Position numbers and translations under genes: made by a program
Shown here: positions 42,557-52,605 of the stretch, one piece after another
How the letters are laid out: each line of letters begins with the position of its first letter
Position numbering within the stretch: the first letter of the stretch is position 1
Source of the DNA: DAOSWM01 sp035380045
Lineage (GTDB): Bacteria; Bacteroidota; Bacteroidia; Bacteroidales; Tenuifilaceae
Direction: 5' to 3'
Length of the DNA: 53,101 nt
Assembly (NCBI GenBank): GCA_035380045.1
Contig: DAOSWM010000019.1
Location: 1-53,101 of the forward strand
Notes under the pieces: model-generated
The model's input: only the letters and a program-made list of their open reading frames with translations
The model's database searches: none
Told to the model about the DNA's origin: nothing

Positions 42557-42861
42557 ACGAAGATATAAAAAGAATGGATAACAATATTATATTACGATTG
42601 ATTATTAATAAGGATAGGAATGTTCCTTTTTGAATATATTGTTAAAATACAATAAAATATTGCTTAATGGTATGTTAATATTTAAATCAAAAAGGGTTCA
42701 AATATGGCCGATAAATGTTAAAAATACTTGTTTATTAAAAAAGTGATACTATTTTTGCAAATGTTAAGTTCTGTTAAGGGCTTAACACAAATTTGAATTT
42801 ATGGGGAATAGTCCCCTAAGTTACCTAAACCTCAATAATTATTAACTCTAAATTCTGTTCT
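42557..42861. other. Intergenic region upstream of susC
   Basis: A 305-base AT-rich gap between the divergent namZ-like and susC genes. It contains the promoter described at 42728-42757 and a leader of about 95 bases before susC. No gene or known riboswitch was recognised. Confidence 0.6.
42728..42757 (+). promoter_or_regulatory. Bacteroidota-type promoter of susC
   Basis: TTG at 42728-42730 and TATTTTTG at 42750-42757 are separated by exactly 19 bases, which is the full -33/-7 consensus TTG-N19-TAnnTTTG. It leaves a leader of about 95 bases before the susC start. Confidence 0.78.
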
Positions 42862-45800
42862 ATGAAAAAACTAACAGTCTTACTTGGTTTAATGGCATTC
42901 CTGAGCATTCAGGTTGTCCTCGGCCAAACAAGGCAGATTACTGGAACGGTTACATCCGCTGAGGATGGTTTACCTATTCCTGGAGTGTCTGTATTAGTTA
43001 ATGAAACAACAATCGGTGCAGCTACTGATGTAGATGGTAAGTACTCGATTAATGTTCCACCCACAGGTACTATCCTAAAGTTTAGTTTCGTTGGGATGTT
43101 AACCCAGGAAATTGAAATTGGTGATAAAACTGTGATTGACGTAGTTATGCAGCTTGATGCTACCGAACTTGAGGAAGTTATTGTAGTGGCCTATGGAACC
43201 ACAACAAGAAGTTCTTTCACTGGTTCTGCTGGCGTTGTTAAAGCTGAAGAATTACAGAAAAGACAAGTTTCTAACATTACCAAGGCTTTGTCAGGTCAAG
43301 TGGCTGGTGTACAAATCACTAGCTCTAACGGACAGCCTGGAACGGAAGCTACAGTTCGAATCAGGGGTATCGGTTCAATGAACGCTAGCAATACTCCTCT
43401 TTATGTTGTTGATGGTGTGCCATTCGATGGTAACATCTCAGCGATTAACCCTTCGGACATTGAAACTATGACAGTACTGAAGGATGCTGCTGCTAATGCT
43501 CTTTATGGCGCACGTGGTGCTAACGGTGTTATCCTTATCACAACCAAAAAAGCAAAAGGAAAAGATGCCATCATTACTGTAGATTCAAAATGGGGTAATA
43601 ACTCCAGAGCGGTTCCTAACTATGATGTTATGACCGATCCTGCGATGTATTACGAGTACTTCTACAAGGGACTCTACAATTCAAGAGCTTACAATGGTCA
43701 AACCCCAGAGCAATCTTATGCTTATGCTGATGCTCAACTTTTCAGCCTTCTTGGATACCAGGTTTACACCATTCCTGAAGGACAGAGGTTTATTGGTGAG
43801 GATTTTAAACTAAACCCCAACGCAACATTAGGTTTTTCCGATGGTGAATATTACTACACACCCGATGACTGGTATAAAGAAATTTTCTTTTCTCAAAACA
43901 TGCGTCAGGAGTACAATGTTTCAGTATCAGGTACATCCGACCGCTTTAACTACTACTTCTCAGGTGGTTATCTTGATGATACCGGTATCGTATCAGGTTC
44001 TGGTTTCGACAGGTACACAGGTCGTTCAAACCTTGACTACCAAGCGAAAGATTGGTTAAGGGTTGGTGCAAACATTGGTTACTCGTACTACAACATTCAG
44101 GCACCAGGTAACCAAACCAGTTGGGGTTCATCCGGAAACCTATTCTACGTTGTAAACCACATTGCACCAATTTACCCAATTTATGTTCGTAACGCCGATG
44201 GCTCAATTAAGGTTGATGACCGTGGTATTACCGTTTATGACTTTGGAACCCTGGCTTCAACCAACAGAATTCGTGGTTTCATGTCAATGTCAAACCCCGC
44301 AATCACCTTAAAACTTGATAAGTATAACTCATTCAACGATGAGCTAAACAGCAAGTGGTATGCAATCTTTACTCCTATTGAAGGTCTTACTGTTACCGCA
44401 AACATTGGTTCAAACGTGCTTAACCGTAGACGTAACAACCTGTATAACCAGTTTTACGGTGGCAGTGTTACTTCACAGGGAGGTGCTTATGTTGAACACT
44501 ACCGTCAGTTCTCCGTTATTCAGCAGTACTTTATTAACTATAAGAAAACCTTTGCTGATGTTCATAACGTAGATCTTTTTGTAGGTTACGAAGGTTACCA
44601 GCTAAAAATGCAGGACATTAGTGGATACAATGAAATGCTTTACAACCCATTCGTAGGTGAACTTAACAATGCGCTTCAAACACCTTCAAACAGGCCAGAG
44701 TCATATACTCACAGCTACGCTGTTGAAGGTTACCTATCACGCTTACAGTACGATTATGATGGAAAGTATTTTGTTGGTGCATCATATAGGCGCGATGCTT
44801 CATCACGTTTCCATCCCGATAACAGGTGGGGTAACTTTGGTAGCTTCAGCTTAGCTTGGTTGATGAATAAGGAGGAGTTCATGAGCGGGATAGATTGGCT
44901 TGATATGTTAAAAGTTAAAGCTAGTATTGGTTCGGTAGGTAATGATAACCTTGGATCTTCTAGTTATTACTACTACGCTTACCTCGATCAATTTACAGTA
45001 ACTAACAATGATGGCGATTTTGCTGTAGCATTCGCTTACAAAGGTAATCCCGATATTACTTGGGAAACCAGTACCTCAATGAACGCTGGTTTCGATTTTG
45101 AGCTTTTCAAAAGCAGGTTAAACGGTACCATTGAGTATTTCTTCAGAAATACTTCAGACCAGCTATACCACCTACCTGTACCTAACTCACTTGGTTACAC
45201 ATCAATACCAATGAACATTGGTGATGTTGTGAACAAAGGTGTTGAAGTTGACTTGAATGGCGTTGTTTTCCAGAACGATAGAATTACCTGGCAGGCAAAC
45301 ATTAATGCTACCACTTATAAGAATGAGATTACCGCTCTTCACGAGAGTATTGAAGAAGAAGGCGTTAAGTACTCAAATAGCATTATTGAAATTGGCGGAT
45401 CGCTATATGATATTTATATGCGCGAGTATGCTGGTGTTGACCCTGAAACAGGAAGAGCACTTTACTATGTTGATCCAGATAATGATGATTACACTACTAC
45501 TGATGTTTGGGGCGATGCAAATCAAGCTCGTTTAGGTTGTAGTTTGCCAAAAGTATACGGAGGTTTTGGAACATCAGTTAATGGCTTTGGCTTAGACTTT
45601 TCTGTACAGTTTGCTTACCAGCTGGGTGGTAGTGTATATGATGGTTCATACGAGGCCTTAATGCACAATGGCGACAACATTGGTCACAACTGGCACATGG
45701 ACATTCAAAATGCATGGACTCCAGAGAATACTAGTACCGATGTACCACGCCTTAGCTATTCAGATGATTCATACCAGAAATCTTCTTCACGTTTTGTGGT

Positions 45801-46044
45801 AAGTAGCGATTACCTATCTCTTAATAGCATAGTTTTAGGATACACCTTCCCTTCAAAATTCTTTAAGAATACAGGTATTTCCTCACTTAGAGTATATGCT
45901 GTAGGGGATAATCTTGCACTTCTTTCTACTCGTAAAGGTTTCGACCCTCGTCAGTACTTAGGTGGTGGTAGTTCAACCGGTTCGGGTAGCTTCTCTTACT
46001 CAGCATTAAAAACCATTTCTGCTGGTGTAACCCTAACCTTCTAA
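42862..46044 (+). CDS. SusC/RagA-type TonB-dependent outer membrane receptor
   Basis: A 1060-residue outer-membrane transporter. Signal peptide to about residue 22 (LGLMAFLSIQVVLGQ), then a carboxypeptidase-regulatory-like domain (GTVTSAEDGLPIPGVSV; about 25-110), a plug with the SusC signature YVVDGVPFDG and NALYGARGANGVILITTKK near residue 215, and a beta-barrel to the end (TISAGVTLTF, aromatic C-terminal residue). It works with the SusD protein encoded 10 bases downstream to import oligomers larger than porins pass. The substrate is unknown: no glycoside hydrolase is adjacent, only the divergent NamZ-like gene. Confidence 0.95.
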   Translation: MKKLTVLLGLMAFLSIQVVLGQTRQITGTVTSAEDGLPIPGVSVLVNETTIGAATDVDGKYSINVPPTGTILKFSFVGMLTQEIEIGDKTVIDVVMQLDATELEEVIVVAYGTTTRSSFTGSAGVVKAEELQKRQVSNITKALSGQVAGVQITSSNGQPGTEATVRIRGIGSMNASNTPLYVVDGVPFDGNISAINPSDIETMTVLKDAAANALYGARGANGVILITTKKAKGKDAIITVDSKWGNNSRAVPNYDVMTDPAMYYEYFYKGLYNSRAYNGQTPEQSYAYADAQLFSLLGYQVYTIPEGQRFIGEDFKLNPNATLGFSDGEYYYTPDDWYKEIFFSQNMRQEYNVSVSGTSDRFNYYFSGGYLDDTGIVSGSGFDRYTGRSNLDYQAKDWLRVGANIGYSYYNIQAPGNQTSWGSSGNLFYVVNHIAPIYPIYVRNADGSIKVDDRGITVYDFGTLASTNRIRGFMSMSNPAITLKLDKYNSFNDELNSKWYAIFTPIEGLTVTANIGSNVLNRRRNNLYNQFYGGSVTSQGGAYVEHYRQFSVIQQYFINYKKTFADVHNVDLFVGYEGYQLKMQDISGYNEMLYNPFVGELNNALQTPSNRPESYTHSYAVEGYLSRLQYDYDGKYFVGASYRRDASSRFHPDNRWGNFGSFSLAWLMNKEEFMSGIDWLDMLKVKASIGSVGNDNLGSSSYYYYAYLDQFTVTNNDGDFAVAFAYKGNPDITWETSTSMNAGFDFELFKSRLNGTIEYFFRNTSDQLYHLPVPNSLGYTSIPMNIGDVVNKGVEVDLNGVVFQNDRITWQANINATTYKNEITALHESIEEEGVKYSNSIIEIGGSLYDIYMREYAGVDPETGRALYYVDPDNDDYTTTDVWGDANQARLGCSLPKVYGGFGTSVNGFGLDFSVQFAYQLGGSVYDGSYEALMHNGDNIGHNWHMDIQNAWTPENTSTDVPRLSYSDDSYQKSSSRFVVSSDYLSLNSIVLGYTFPSKFFKNTGISSLRVYAVGDNLALLSTRKGFDPRQYLGGGSSTGSGSFSYSALKTISAGVTLTF

Positions 46045-46054
46045 TCTTAAAATT

Positions 46055-47698
46055 ATGAACATTATGAAAACAAATAAAAAATTGCTGCTCTTAGCATTGG
46101 GCGCATTTACTTTTAACTTTTATTCCTGTACCGAGTTAGATACACAACCAGAAAGTGGTATTTTTACTTCTGAACAAAAGCAGGATATCGTTGAGTCAAT
46201 TCCCGATAGGATTGCTGCCGATATTGCTGGTATGTATTCTATTCTTGGAAAACAGTACGCAGTGTATGGTAGTGACGCAGGACGTCATGATGATTTTGGG
46301 TACCCCTCAATGTGTATCTCATGGGAAGCAAACGGACCTGATTTTATTACCGATGAGAGCAACTACAACTGGTATTCAACTTGTAGCGCATACGAGGATA
46401 GAACCTACACTTACGCTAACCCTAATATGCGTTGGAGCCTATTCTATAAGCAGATGAAACTTGCTAACGATGTGCTTGCTTCAATCCCTGTTGATACCGA
46501 AAACCAAACTTTGAAGTATTATATGGGGCAAGCCTACGCAATTAGAGCGTTCGATTATCTTAACCTTGTTCCTTACTTTCAGTTTAAGTACAAAGGCAAT
46601 GAGGATCAACCATCAGTACCAATTGTAACATGGGATATGACTGGTGATGTATCTTCAAACCCCAGAGCTCCACAAACTGAGGTTTACGAGTTAATTATTT
46701 CTGATTTAACAAAAGCTATTGAATTACTTGATGGTTACACTCGTACATCGAAGGGGCAAATTGACCAGCAAGTTGCCTATGGACTTCGTGCTCGCGCAAA
46801 CCTTTATATGGAGAACTGGGCACAAGCTGCCAGCGATGCTGATATGGCAATGGTTGGTTATACACCTTACTCACGTGATGACGTTTCGAAACCTACTTTT
46901 ATAACAGCTACAGATCCAAACTGGATTTGGGCTATTATGATAGACCCATCTAACGTACCTGATAACCTCCCTACCTGGCCATCAAAATTAGGCTCATTTA
47001 CTGGATATGGTTATACAACAGCTGTACAATGTTACAAAACAATTAACAACTTGCTCTGGAATCTTATCCCAACTACCGATGTTAGAAAAGGATGGTGGGT
47101 TGACGAAAACCTTGAATCACCAAACTTAGCTACTGTTACTTGGGGCGATTTTACTGGCAATGAGATTCCTACTTCTGGAGTTGACGGTATTGCTACCTGG
47201 TTACCTTATACTCAACTTAAATTTGGACAATATGGTGGTCCTGGTAGTACCATTAACGCAGGCGACTGGTGTTTAATGCGTGCTGAAGAAATGATTCTCA
47301 TTAAAGCTGAAGCAACTGGAAAAAGCAATGAGGCTCAGGGTAAAACAATTCTTCAAGAGTTTGTTTCAAACTATAGAGACCCAAGTTACGATGTTAATGC
47401 TTCAACCCGTGCATTTCAGGATGAGGTTTGGTTCCATCGTCGTATAGAACTATGGGGTGAAGGTTTTGCCATGTCTGATATCATGCGTTTAGGTAAGAAT
47501 GTGGTTCGTTTTAGCCCATCAAAACCATCTAGTGTACCTCTTATTTATATGTTTAACTTAACTTCAAATGATGGATGGTTATTAAACCGTATTCCTCAAG
47601 CAGAGGTTAACACAAATGCAGGTATTATTCAGAACGATGGTGGAACATTACCTGTTCCTGAGCAAAACCCAGACCTAAAGGATGGTGTAACCGATTAA
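46055..47698 (+). CDS. SusD/RagB-type substrate-binding lipoprotein
   Basis: A 547-residue surface lipoprotein (an in-frame ATG at 46064 is an equally good start). The signal peptide ends at FNFYSC with the lipidated cysteine near residue 25. RagB/SusD features include LRARANLYMENW (tetratricopeptide-like helix) and the C-terminal VWFHRRIELWGEGFAMSDIMRLGK. It forms the lid over the SusC barrel and binds the substrate. A strong terminator follows. Confidence 0.93.
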   Translation: MNIMKTNKKLLLLALGAFTFNFYSCTELDTQPESGIFTSEQKQDIVESIPDRIAADIAGMYSILGKQYAVYGSDAGRHDDFGYPSMCISWEANGPDFITDESNYNWYSTCSAYEDRTYTYANPNMRWSLFYKQMKLANDVLASIPVDTENQTLKYYMGQAYAIRAFDYLNLVPYFQFKYKGNEDQPSVPIVTWDMTGDVSSNPRAPQTEVYELIISDLTKAIELLDGYTRTSKGQIDQQVAYGLRARANLYMENWAQAASDADMAMVGYTPYSRDDVSKPTFITATDPNWIWAIMIDPSNVPDNLPTWPSKLGSFTGYGYTTAVQCYKTINNLLWNLIPTTDVRKGWWVDENLESPNLATVTWGDFTGNEIPTSGVDGIATWLPYTQLKFGQYGGPGSTINAGDWCLMRAEEMILIKAEATGKSNEAQGKTILQEFVSNYRDPSYDVNASTRAFQDEVWFHRRIELWGEGFAMSDIMRLGKNVVRFSPSKPSSVPLIYMFNLTSNDGWLLNRIPQAEVNTNAGIIQNDGGTLPVPEQNPDLKDGVTD

Positions 47699-47790
47699 TT
47701 TAAAAATGTTTAATTCATAAGACCTATATGCTTAAAGCATAATATTGTAAGAAGTAACATAGGTTTGAATTATTCAAAATATACAGAAGG

Positions 47791-47816
47791 AAGGGGGAGC
47801 AGTTTTGCTCCCCCTT
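47791..47816 (+). terminator. Rho-independent terminator of the susCD operon
   Basis: AAGGGGGAGCA (47791-47801) pairs perfectly with TGCTCCCCCTT (47806-47816) around a GTTT loop; CTGACTTTTTATAG follows. Confidence 0.9.
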
Positions 47817-48290
47817 CTGACTTTTTATAGCCTTTATGTTTAGTTGGAGAGTTTTACATAGCTTGTTGTTCTGTAGATAATGAATAACCTCAATAATTGA
47901 GAGGAGTTGGAATTATTTATTGAATACGTTTCAAGAAGTTATACTTCTAAGTTGGTGGAAACGAATATAGTATTCCTTCTTATGAATAGTAGCATTTGAA
48001 TTCTAAATTATTTTCATTTCTCAAATAACATACTTGTTATAATTGAGTTCAGCAATAGGATTGTTCTTAAGAGGGTAGAATAGGTAATTTAACGTGAGTT
48101 CGAACTAAGAAATTGCATTTTTCGGGTTGCTGTCATAGCGCAATCTCTTCAAAAACCTTAGTAACATAACAAGAGGTACAAAACAGAACCTTATTACCTT
48201 ATTAATCAGCAATTAAAATTTGCTCTTACATCAAACTCAAGTTGAAAAAATGATAAATACATCATACTTTTTCCCATTATTTCAAAAAGA

Positions 48291-48331
48291 AAAAACTTAA
48301 TACCAAACAAATTATTAGGTATTAAGTTTTT
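48291..48331 (-). terminator. Terminator of the T9SS gene at 48356
   Basis: AAAAACTTAATACC (48291-48304) pairs perfectly with GGTATTAAGTTTTT (48318-48331). On the minus strand a T-rich tail follows. Confidence 0.8.
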
Positions 48332-48355
48332 ATGTTTGTTTTTTAGGAGGTTGCG

Positions 48356-50170
48356 TTACTTAACAACAGCTATTTTGGCGGTATAAATATTACTATTGGC
48401 AGTTTGTATAGAAATGATATATATTCCCTTATTCAAATCATTCACACTAACTGAAAATTTTTCGTTGTTCACGTCCGATATCGTTTTAACAATCCTTCCA
48501 GAGATATCAGAAAATTTGATTTCTCTGATATTTTCAAAACACTGAATGTAAAGTATATCCGATGTTGGATTGGGATATATGTTTACGCTTAATTCCTTGC
48601 TAATTGGTTTTGTGCTAGTTGGCATACCCCAAACATCATTAATAGTTCTGTTGGTTAGTATGTTAACTGTTCTGTATTCGGTTTCGAGCCATTCACCGAA
48701 TTCGGAAGTAGGTTCATCCTTAACAACAAAGTATTTATAATCAAGAAAACCTTCATGGTTTAGGGTATAACTATATATCCACTCATCGGGTAAGGTAATT
48801 TCTCCTGAAACTTCAACATCATCTAACATGAGCATTTGAGCATCCTGTGATACGTATCTGATTGCAAAGTAAAAGGGTTGATTCAAATATTCGCTTAAAT
48901 CGAATTCAAACATTGTCCAGCTATCGGGAACCTCAACATAGTCGCCATTGGAGATAACCGAAAAGCTTGATAACTCAGGGTCAGATGTTGAAACCAGCAC
49001 CTGAATTCGTTCTGCCCCATAGGCATCACTGATAGATTTTGCCCAAAAACTTAACTTGCTGGTTTGTGTTCCTATAAGTTGAGGTGAGATAAGCCATTTA
49101 TCATCATTAGGTTCAATTGATTGCACAGCAATCAAATATTTTTCTCCTGAATACGCAGGGTAACTGTCAGTAATTGAAGGGTTTGTAGAATCGGGGTTGA
49201 ATACCATAAAAGAGAAGGGTGAGCCCTCATCGGTAAAGTCGAAACCATCGAAATACCATGTATCAGTGCTGTCGTTTGCAATTGCAGTAGTCCAGGGGGA
49301 AATATCCTGAGTGAATTCAGCATAGTTTTCCCATGATTCAAAAAGGGTGGTTGGCAGCTCTCCCTCTTCAGGGTCTTCAAGTCTAAGCTGCATTTCATAA
49401 TTTTCTACGGAGCCGGGTATCGCCCAATCATTCATACTTCCGCTGATGAATACCTTATGATTTCTGGGGTCGAAGGTTTCACCTGGGTCACCAAAGATTG
49501 CGTTGGTCATATCTAGATTAAAGTTTACCGTAAAACCCTCGATTACATATTCTTCAATAACAATCTGGATGTTCCAGTCACCGTTAACCTGGTAGGTGGA
49601 TAGGGTTGTCCAATCGTTATCTCCAATCCTCACAATGTTTCCGTACCCTTCAGCGTTTGTGAGGGTGTCGGTACCGGCAGGTTTAACTCCAGCGTCCGAT
49701 TCAAAAGTAACCCCTACCCAGAGCTCCTTTGAACTATCGATTGTATAAGGATTCTCTAGTGTTATCTCGTTCCAACTTTCGGGTTGGGGTACGTACGAAA
49801 AACTCACTTTTTCATTTAAACTATTCTGGTTGTTTCCCTGCCATATTTTTATGGTTGCAGATGATGGTGATTGGTTAAAGAAAATGTCGATTCTTTTTAG
49901 TAGGTATGATTGGTAAAATGCTAACGTATCGGTATTAAAGCGAATGGCAGCTGTGAAGGCACCGCCTGCGGTTAACCCAACAGAGTTGTAAAAAACACTA
50001 TCGTCCCAGCAAAGGCGAACTTCATCTTTAGCATCGTGGTTATTATTAGTAACTTTTCCCTTTGAAATATTTGAATATAATGTGGATTCTTGCGATTTTA
50101 CATTTACAGCAGATGCAAAAAGCAAACATAATAACGAACAATTTAACACTAATTTTGCCTTGAATATCAT
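48356..50170 (-). CDS. T9SS-secreted surface protein with choice-of-anchor-J domain (paralogue 1)
   Basis: I start at the ATG at 50170, since MIFKAKLVLNCSLLCLLFAS is a proper signal peptide; the ATG at 50206 adds twelve residues before it. The product of about 604 residues has an N-terminal beta-domain (about 40-210), then VNFNLDMTNA...HKVFISGSMNDWA, a cleaved-adhesin/choice-of-anchor-J domain (from FESWENYAEF to LMLDDVEVSG), the second half of the interrupted domain (YSYTLNHEGFLDYKYF...TINDVWG), and a type A T9SS sorting tail (VNIYPNPTSDILYIQ). It is 121 bases downstream of a paralogue. The ligand is unknown. Confidence 0.85.
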   Translation of the reverse strand: MIFKAKLVLNCSLLCLLFASAVNVKSQESTLYSNISKGKVTNNNHDAKDEVRLCWDDSVFYNSVGLTAGGAFTAAIRFNTDTLAFYQSYLLKRIDIFFNQSPSSATIKIWQGNNQNSLNEKVSFSYVPQPESWNEITLENPYTIDSSKELWVGVTFESDAGVKPAGTDTLTNAEGYGNIVRIGDNDWTTLSTYQVNGDWNIQIVIEEYVIEGFTVNFNLDMTNAIFGDPGETFDPRNHKVFISGSMNDWAIPGSVENYEMQLRLEDPEEGELPTTLFESWENYAEFTQDISPWTTAIANDSTDTWYFDGFDFTDEGSPFSFMVFNPDSTNPSITDSYPAYSGEKYLIAVQSIEPNDDKWLISPQLIGTQTSKLSFWAKSISDAYGAERIQVLVSTSDPELSSFSVISNGDYVEVPDSWTMFEFDLSEYLNQPFYFAIRYVSQDAQMLMLDDVEVSGEITLPDEWIYSYTLNHEGFLDYKYFVVKDEPTSEFGEWLETEYRTVNILTNRTINDVWGMPTSTKPISKELSVNIYPNPTSDILYIQCFENIREIKFSDISGRIVKTISDVNNEKFSVSVNDLNKGIYIISIQTANSNIYTAKIAVVK

Positions 50171-50271
50171 TTCTTTGTCTATTATTGGTTTACGTAGAAA
50201 AAACACCGCAAGATAGGAATAATCTGCGTAAGGAAAGTGGATGTTTGAAAATTTGAATATTAAAAAATCTA

Positions 50272-50310
50272 AAAAAAAAGAACCGTGGAAACTCCACGGT
50301 TCTTTTTTTA
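50272..50310 (-). terminator. Terminator of the T9SS gene at 50327
   Basis: AGAACCGTGGA (50279-50289) pairs with TCCACGGTTCT (50293-50303), extended by A/T runs on both sides to a stem of about 18 pairs. On the minus strand it continues into a run of T. Confidence 0.9.
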
Positions 50311-50326
50311 GTTAAGAAATACATTA

Positions 50327-52147
50327 TTATTTAACAACAAATTTCTTGTTGGCAATACCCTCGTTGGTAACCACCTGGAGGATGTATACACCCTCGTTGA
50401 AACGGCTTACATCAACAGTGGTAGTGTTGAGGTTGCTAACCTCAGCGTTGTACATCATGCGGCCAGTTACATCGAATACCCTGATTCCACTGATACGGCT
50501 ATTGTGACTTACAGTAAGTACATCGGATACTGGGTTAGGGTAAATGCTGGTTGCATTGTTCAATGTTTCGGTGTCAACATCCTGTGGTTTGTCACCCCAA
50601 ACATCGTTTAGTGTGGTTGCTTCAGAAATGGTAACAACACGGTCAGGATCTCCAACCCATTCACCACCATCCCATCCAGTTCCAACTAAATCGGAGAAGT
50701 ACTTGTACTGAATTTCACCAGGTTCAACAGCAACGGTAGCTGTGTAGAAAATTTCTTCAGTACCACCACCTGATGAAGTAACTTGAATATTATCAAGCAT
50801 GAAGATGAATGCATCGTAAGAAACGTACTGAATTGCAAAGTAGAACTCTTGTCCGTCGTAATCGCTTAGGTCAAATTCGTACTTGGTCCAGTTGCCAGGA
50901 ACTTCAATATAGTCACCCTCAGAAATTGCTGAGAAGCTGTTAGGATCGTTATCGGTAGTAGAAACAAGAACCTTGATGCGCTCAGCACCATAATCAAGTG
51001 TGTATGACATGGCGTAGAATGAAAGCACTGAGGTAGAGGTACCCATCATTTGGGGTGAGATTAACCATTTGTTATCATCCTTACCAGAGTACTGAATTGC
51101 AACAGCAAATTTTGAACCATCCTGAGCTGGGTAATCTCCGTCAATTGCAGGATCAGTAGCAGCAGGGTTGAAAGCCATGAACGCAAATTCTGTAGATTCA
51201 CCATCGAAGTCGAAACCATCTGAACCGTAAGTTTCACCAGTAGTTAGCTGAATGGTGGTCCAAGGGGTAAGGTCGGTAGTAAAGTCAGCAAAATCTTCAA
51301 AACTTTCAGAAAGAGTAGTAGGAAGTTCTTTGCTGGTTACCTGGGTCATTTCAATTGAACCTTCGGTTCCTGGCTCAGCCCATCCTGTAATGGAACCGGT
51401 TAGGTAAATTTTATGGGTTTCAGGATCGAAGCCTTCAAGATCGGTAATATCAACGTTGAAGGTAACGTTGTAGGTTTCACCTTCCTCTGCAATAACAGGG
51501 AAAATAGCAATATCAGCATCAAGACCAAGATCAAAAACTGGAGCCCAAACTCCGTCGGCGTCTTGAACAAGTGCAAGTGCACCTTCAGCGCCATCACCTT
51601 GTTTCGAAGAAACGTTTGCGAAGTCATATGCGTCTAACTCCCAGGCATTTAATCCAGAAACATCTGCGCCCATTATGAAATCAGCCTCAACGGTAACTGG
51701 TTCGTCGAAAGTAACAGTGAAAGCATCGTCAAAACTTTCGCTTGCTGTAATATCCGCAAAACTAACTGTTTTTGAACCTAGAACGTCACCAACAGAACCT
51801 GTTGAGTAGTCCCAAATTGTGAATACAACTTCACCTTCGGTTCCAAGTTTTTTTCCAATCCAGAAAATACCACCGCTAATTTCGTAGGTTTCTGCTATCT
51901 GGAAAATTTGCCCGTACGCAAGGTCTCCATATGAATTAATTCCAAATATACTACCTACATTAGTTCCGTCATCTGACCAGTTATAGGTTGTTGCGCCCGT
52001 TGCATTTTCCCAGTTACCTGGTACCAGGTAAGTTTTTGAGGATTTGCTCAAATCGGGTAATTGGAATTGTTTGGTTGCTACTACATCACGCTGTGCGAAT
52101 GATGTAAAAACCATCGATACAAAAAGTAGAGTAAAAATTTTTCTCAT
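50327..52147 (-). CDS. T9SS-secreted surface protein with choice-of-anchor-J domain (paralogue 2)
   Basis: I start at the ATG at 52147 (MRKIFTLLFVSMVFTSFAQ, a typical signal peptide); the ATG at 52171 adds eight residues. The product of about 606 residues has the same order of domains as the gene at 48356: an N-terminal beta-domain, VTFNVDITDLEGFDPETHKIY, an inserted choice-of-anchor-J domain (FEDFADFTTDLTPW to FIFMLDNIQVTS), the completing half (YTATVAVEPGEIQYKYF...LNDVWG) and a sorting tail (TSIYPNPVSDVLTVS). Parts are strongly acidic, as is usual for such surface proteins. A terminator separates it from the paralogue, so each is probably expressed on its own. Confidence 0.87.
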   Translation of the reverse strand: MRKIFTLLFVSMVFTSFAQRDVVATKQFQLPDLSKSSKTYLVPGNWENATGATTYNWSDDGTNVGSIFGINSYGDLAYGQIFQIAETYEISGGIFWIGKKLGTEGEVVFTIWDYSTGSVGDVLGSKTVSFADITASESFDDAFTVTFDEPVTVEADFIMGADVSGLNAWELDAYDFANVSSKQGDGAEGALALVQDADGVWAPVFDLGLDADIAIFPVIAEEGETYNVTFNVDITDLEGFDPETHKIYLTGSITGWAEPGTEGSIEMTQVTSKELPTTLSESFEDFADFTTDLTPWTTIQLTTGETYGSDGFDFDGESTEFAFMAFNPAATDPAIDGDYPAQDGSKFAVAIQYSGKDDNKWLISPQMMGTSTSVLSFYAMSYTLDYGAERIKVLVSTTDNDPNSFSAISEGDYIEVPGNWTKYEFDLSDYDGQEFYFAIQYVSYDAFIFMLDNIQVTSSGGGTEEIFYTATVAVEPGEIQYKYFSDLVGTGWDGGEWVGDPDRVVTISEATTLNDVWGDKPQDVDTETLNNATSIYPNPVSDVLTVSHNSRISGIRVFDVTGRMMYNAEVSNLNTTTVDVSRFNEGVYILQVVTNEGIANKKFVVK

Positions 52148-52171
52148 AGTAGATAAATTTAGGTTAAACAA

Positions 52172-52605
52172 TTAATGACTTTTTTAGGACTTTCACGATG
52201 CAATTTAAGTAAAAAAAAATCAATAACGATGGGCAAACAAGAGAAAAAAAATAAAAAAAATGTTAACAAACCTTTTGATTGTTATTGCTGTTGGTTGCTG
52301 CTAGTCGTGTAAACTTAACATTTTAAGGTTAGTACAGCATGTTTGTGTTGGCCGCCAGGGTATTCAAAATTTTGAAGAAGTTTGAGGGTTTTAACACTTC
52401 GAAAACTGAAATTGGATAATGCAACCTATCGTATTCTGATTTTTTCAGGTATGTGCAAACGTTTTCTTTAAGTTTTAGGTATGGTTACAATCAAAAGTAT
52501 TATTTTCGTTGGCAGTATTTTCATTTAATAATGTATGAAAATGCTATATAACTAAGTTTTACAGTTTGTTAAACCATTTTAGTAACCTAAAAACACAATT
52601 GATTC
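52172..52605. other. Intergenic region between divergent genes at the right end
   Basis: A 434-base AT-rich gap between the T9SS gene and the saccharopine dehydrogenase-like gene. No gene, RNA or exact promoter match was recognised. Confidence 0.55.

Larger units (their letters stand above)
47699..48355. other. Intergenic region downstream of susD
   Basis: This 657-base gap between convergent genes contains two terminators (47791-47816 and 48291-48331). In the remaining sequence I see no coding frame, tRNA or repeat. Confidence 0.6.
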
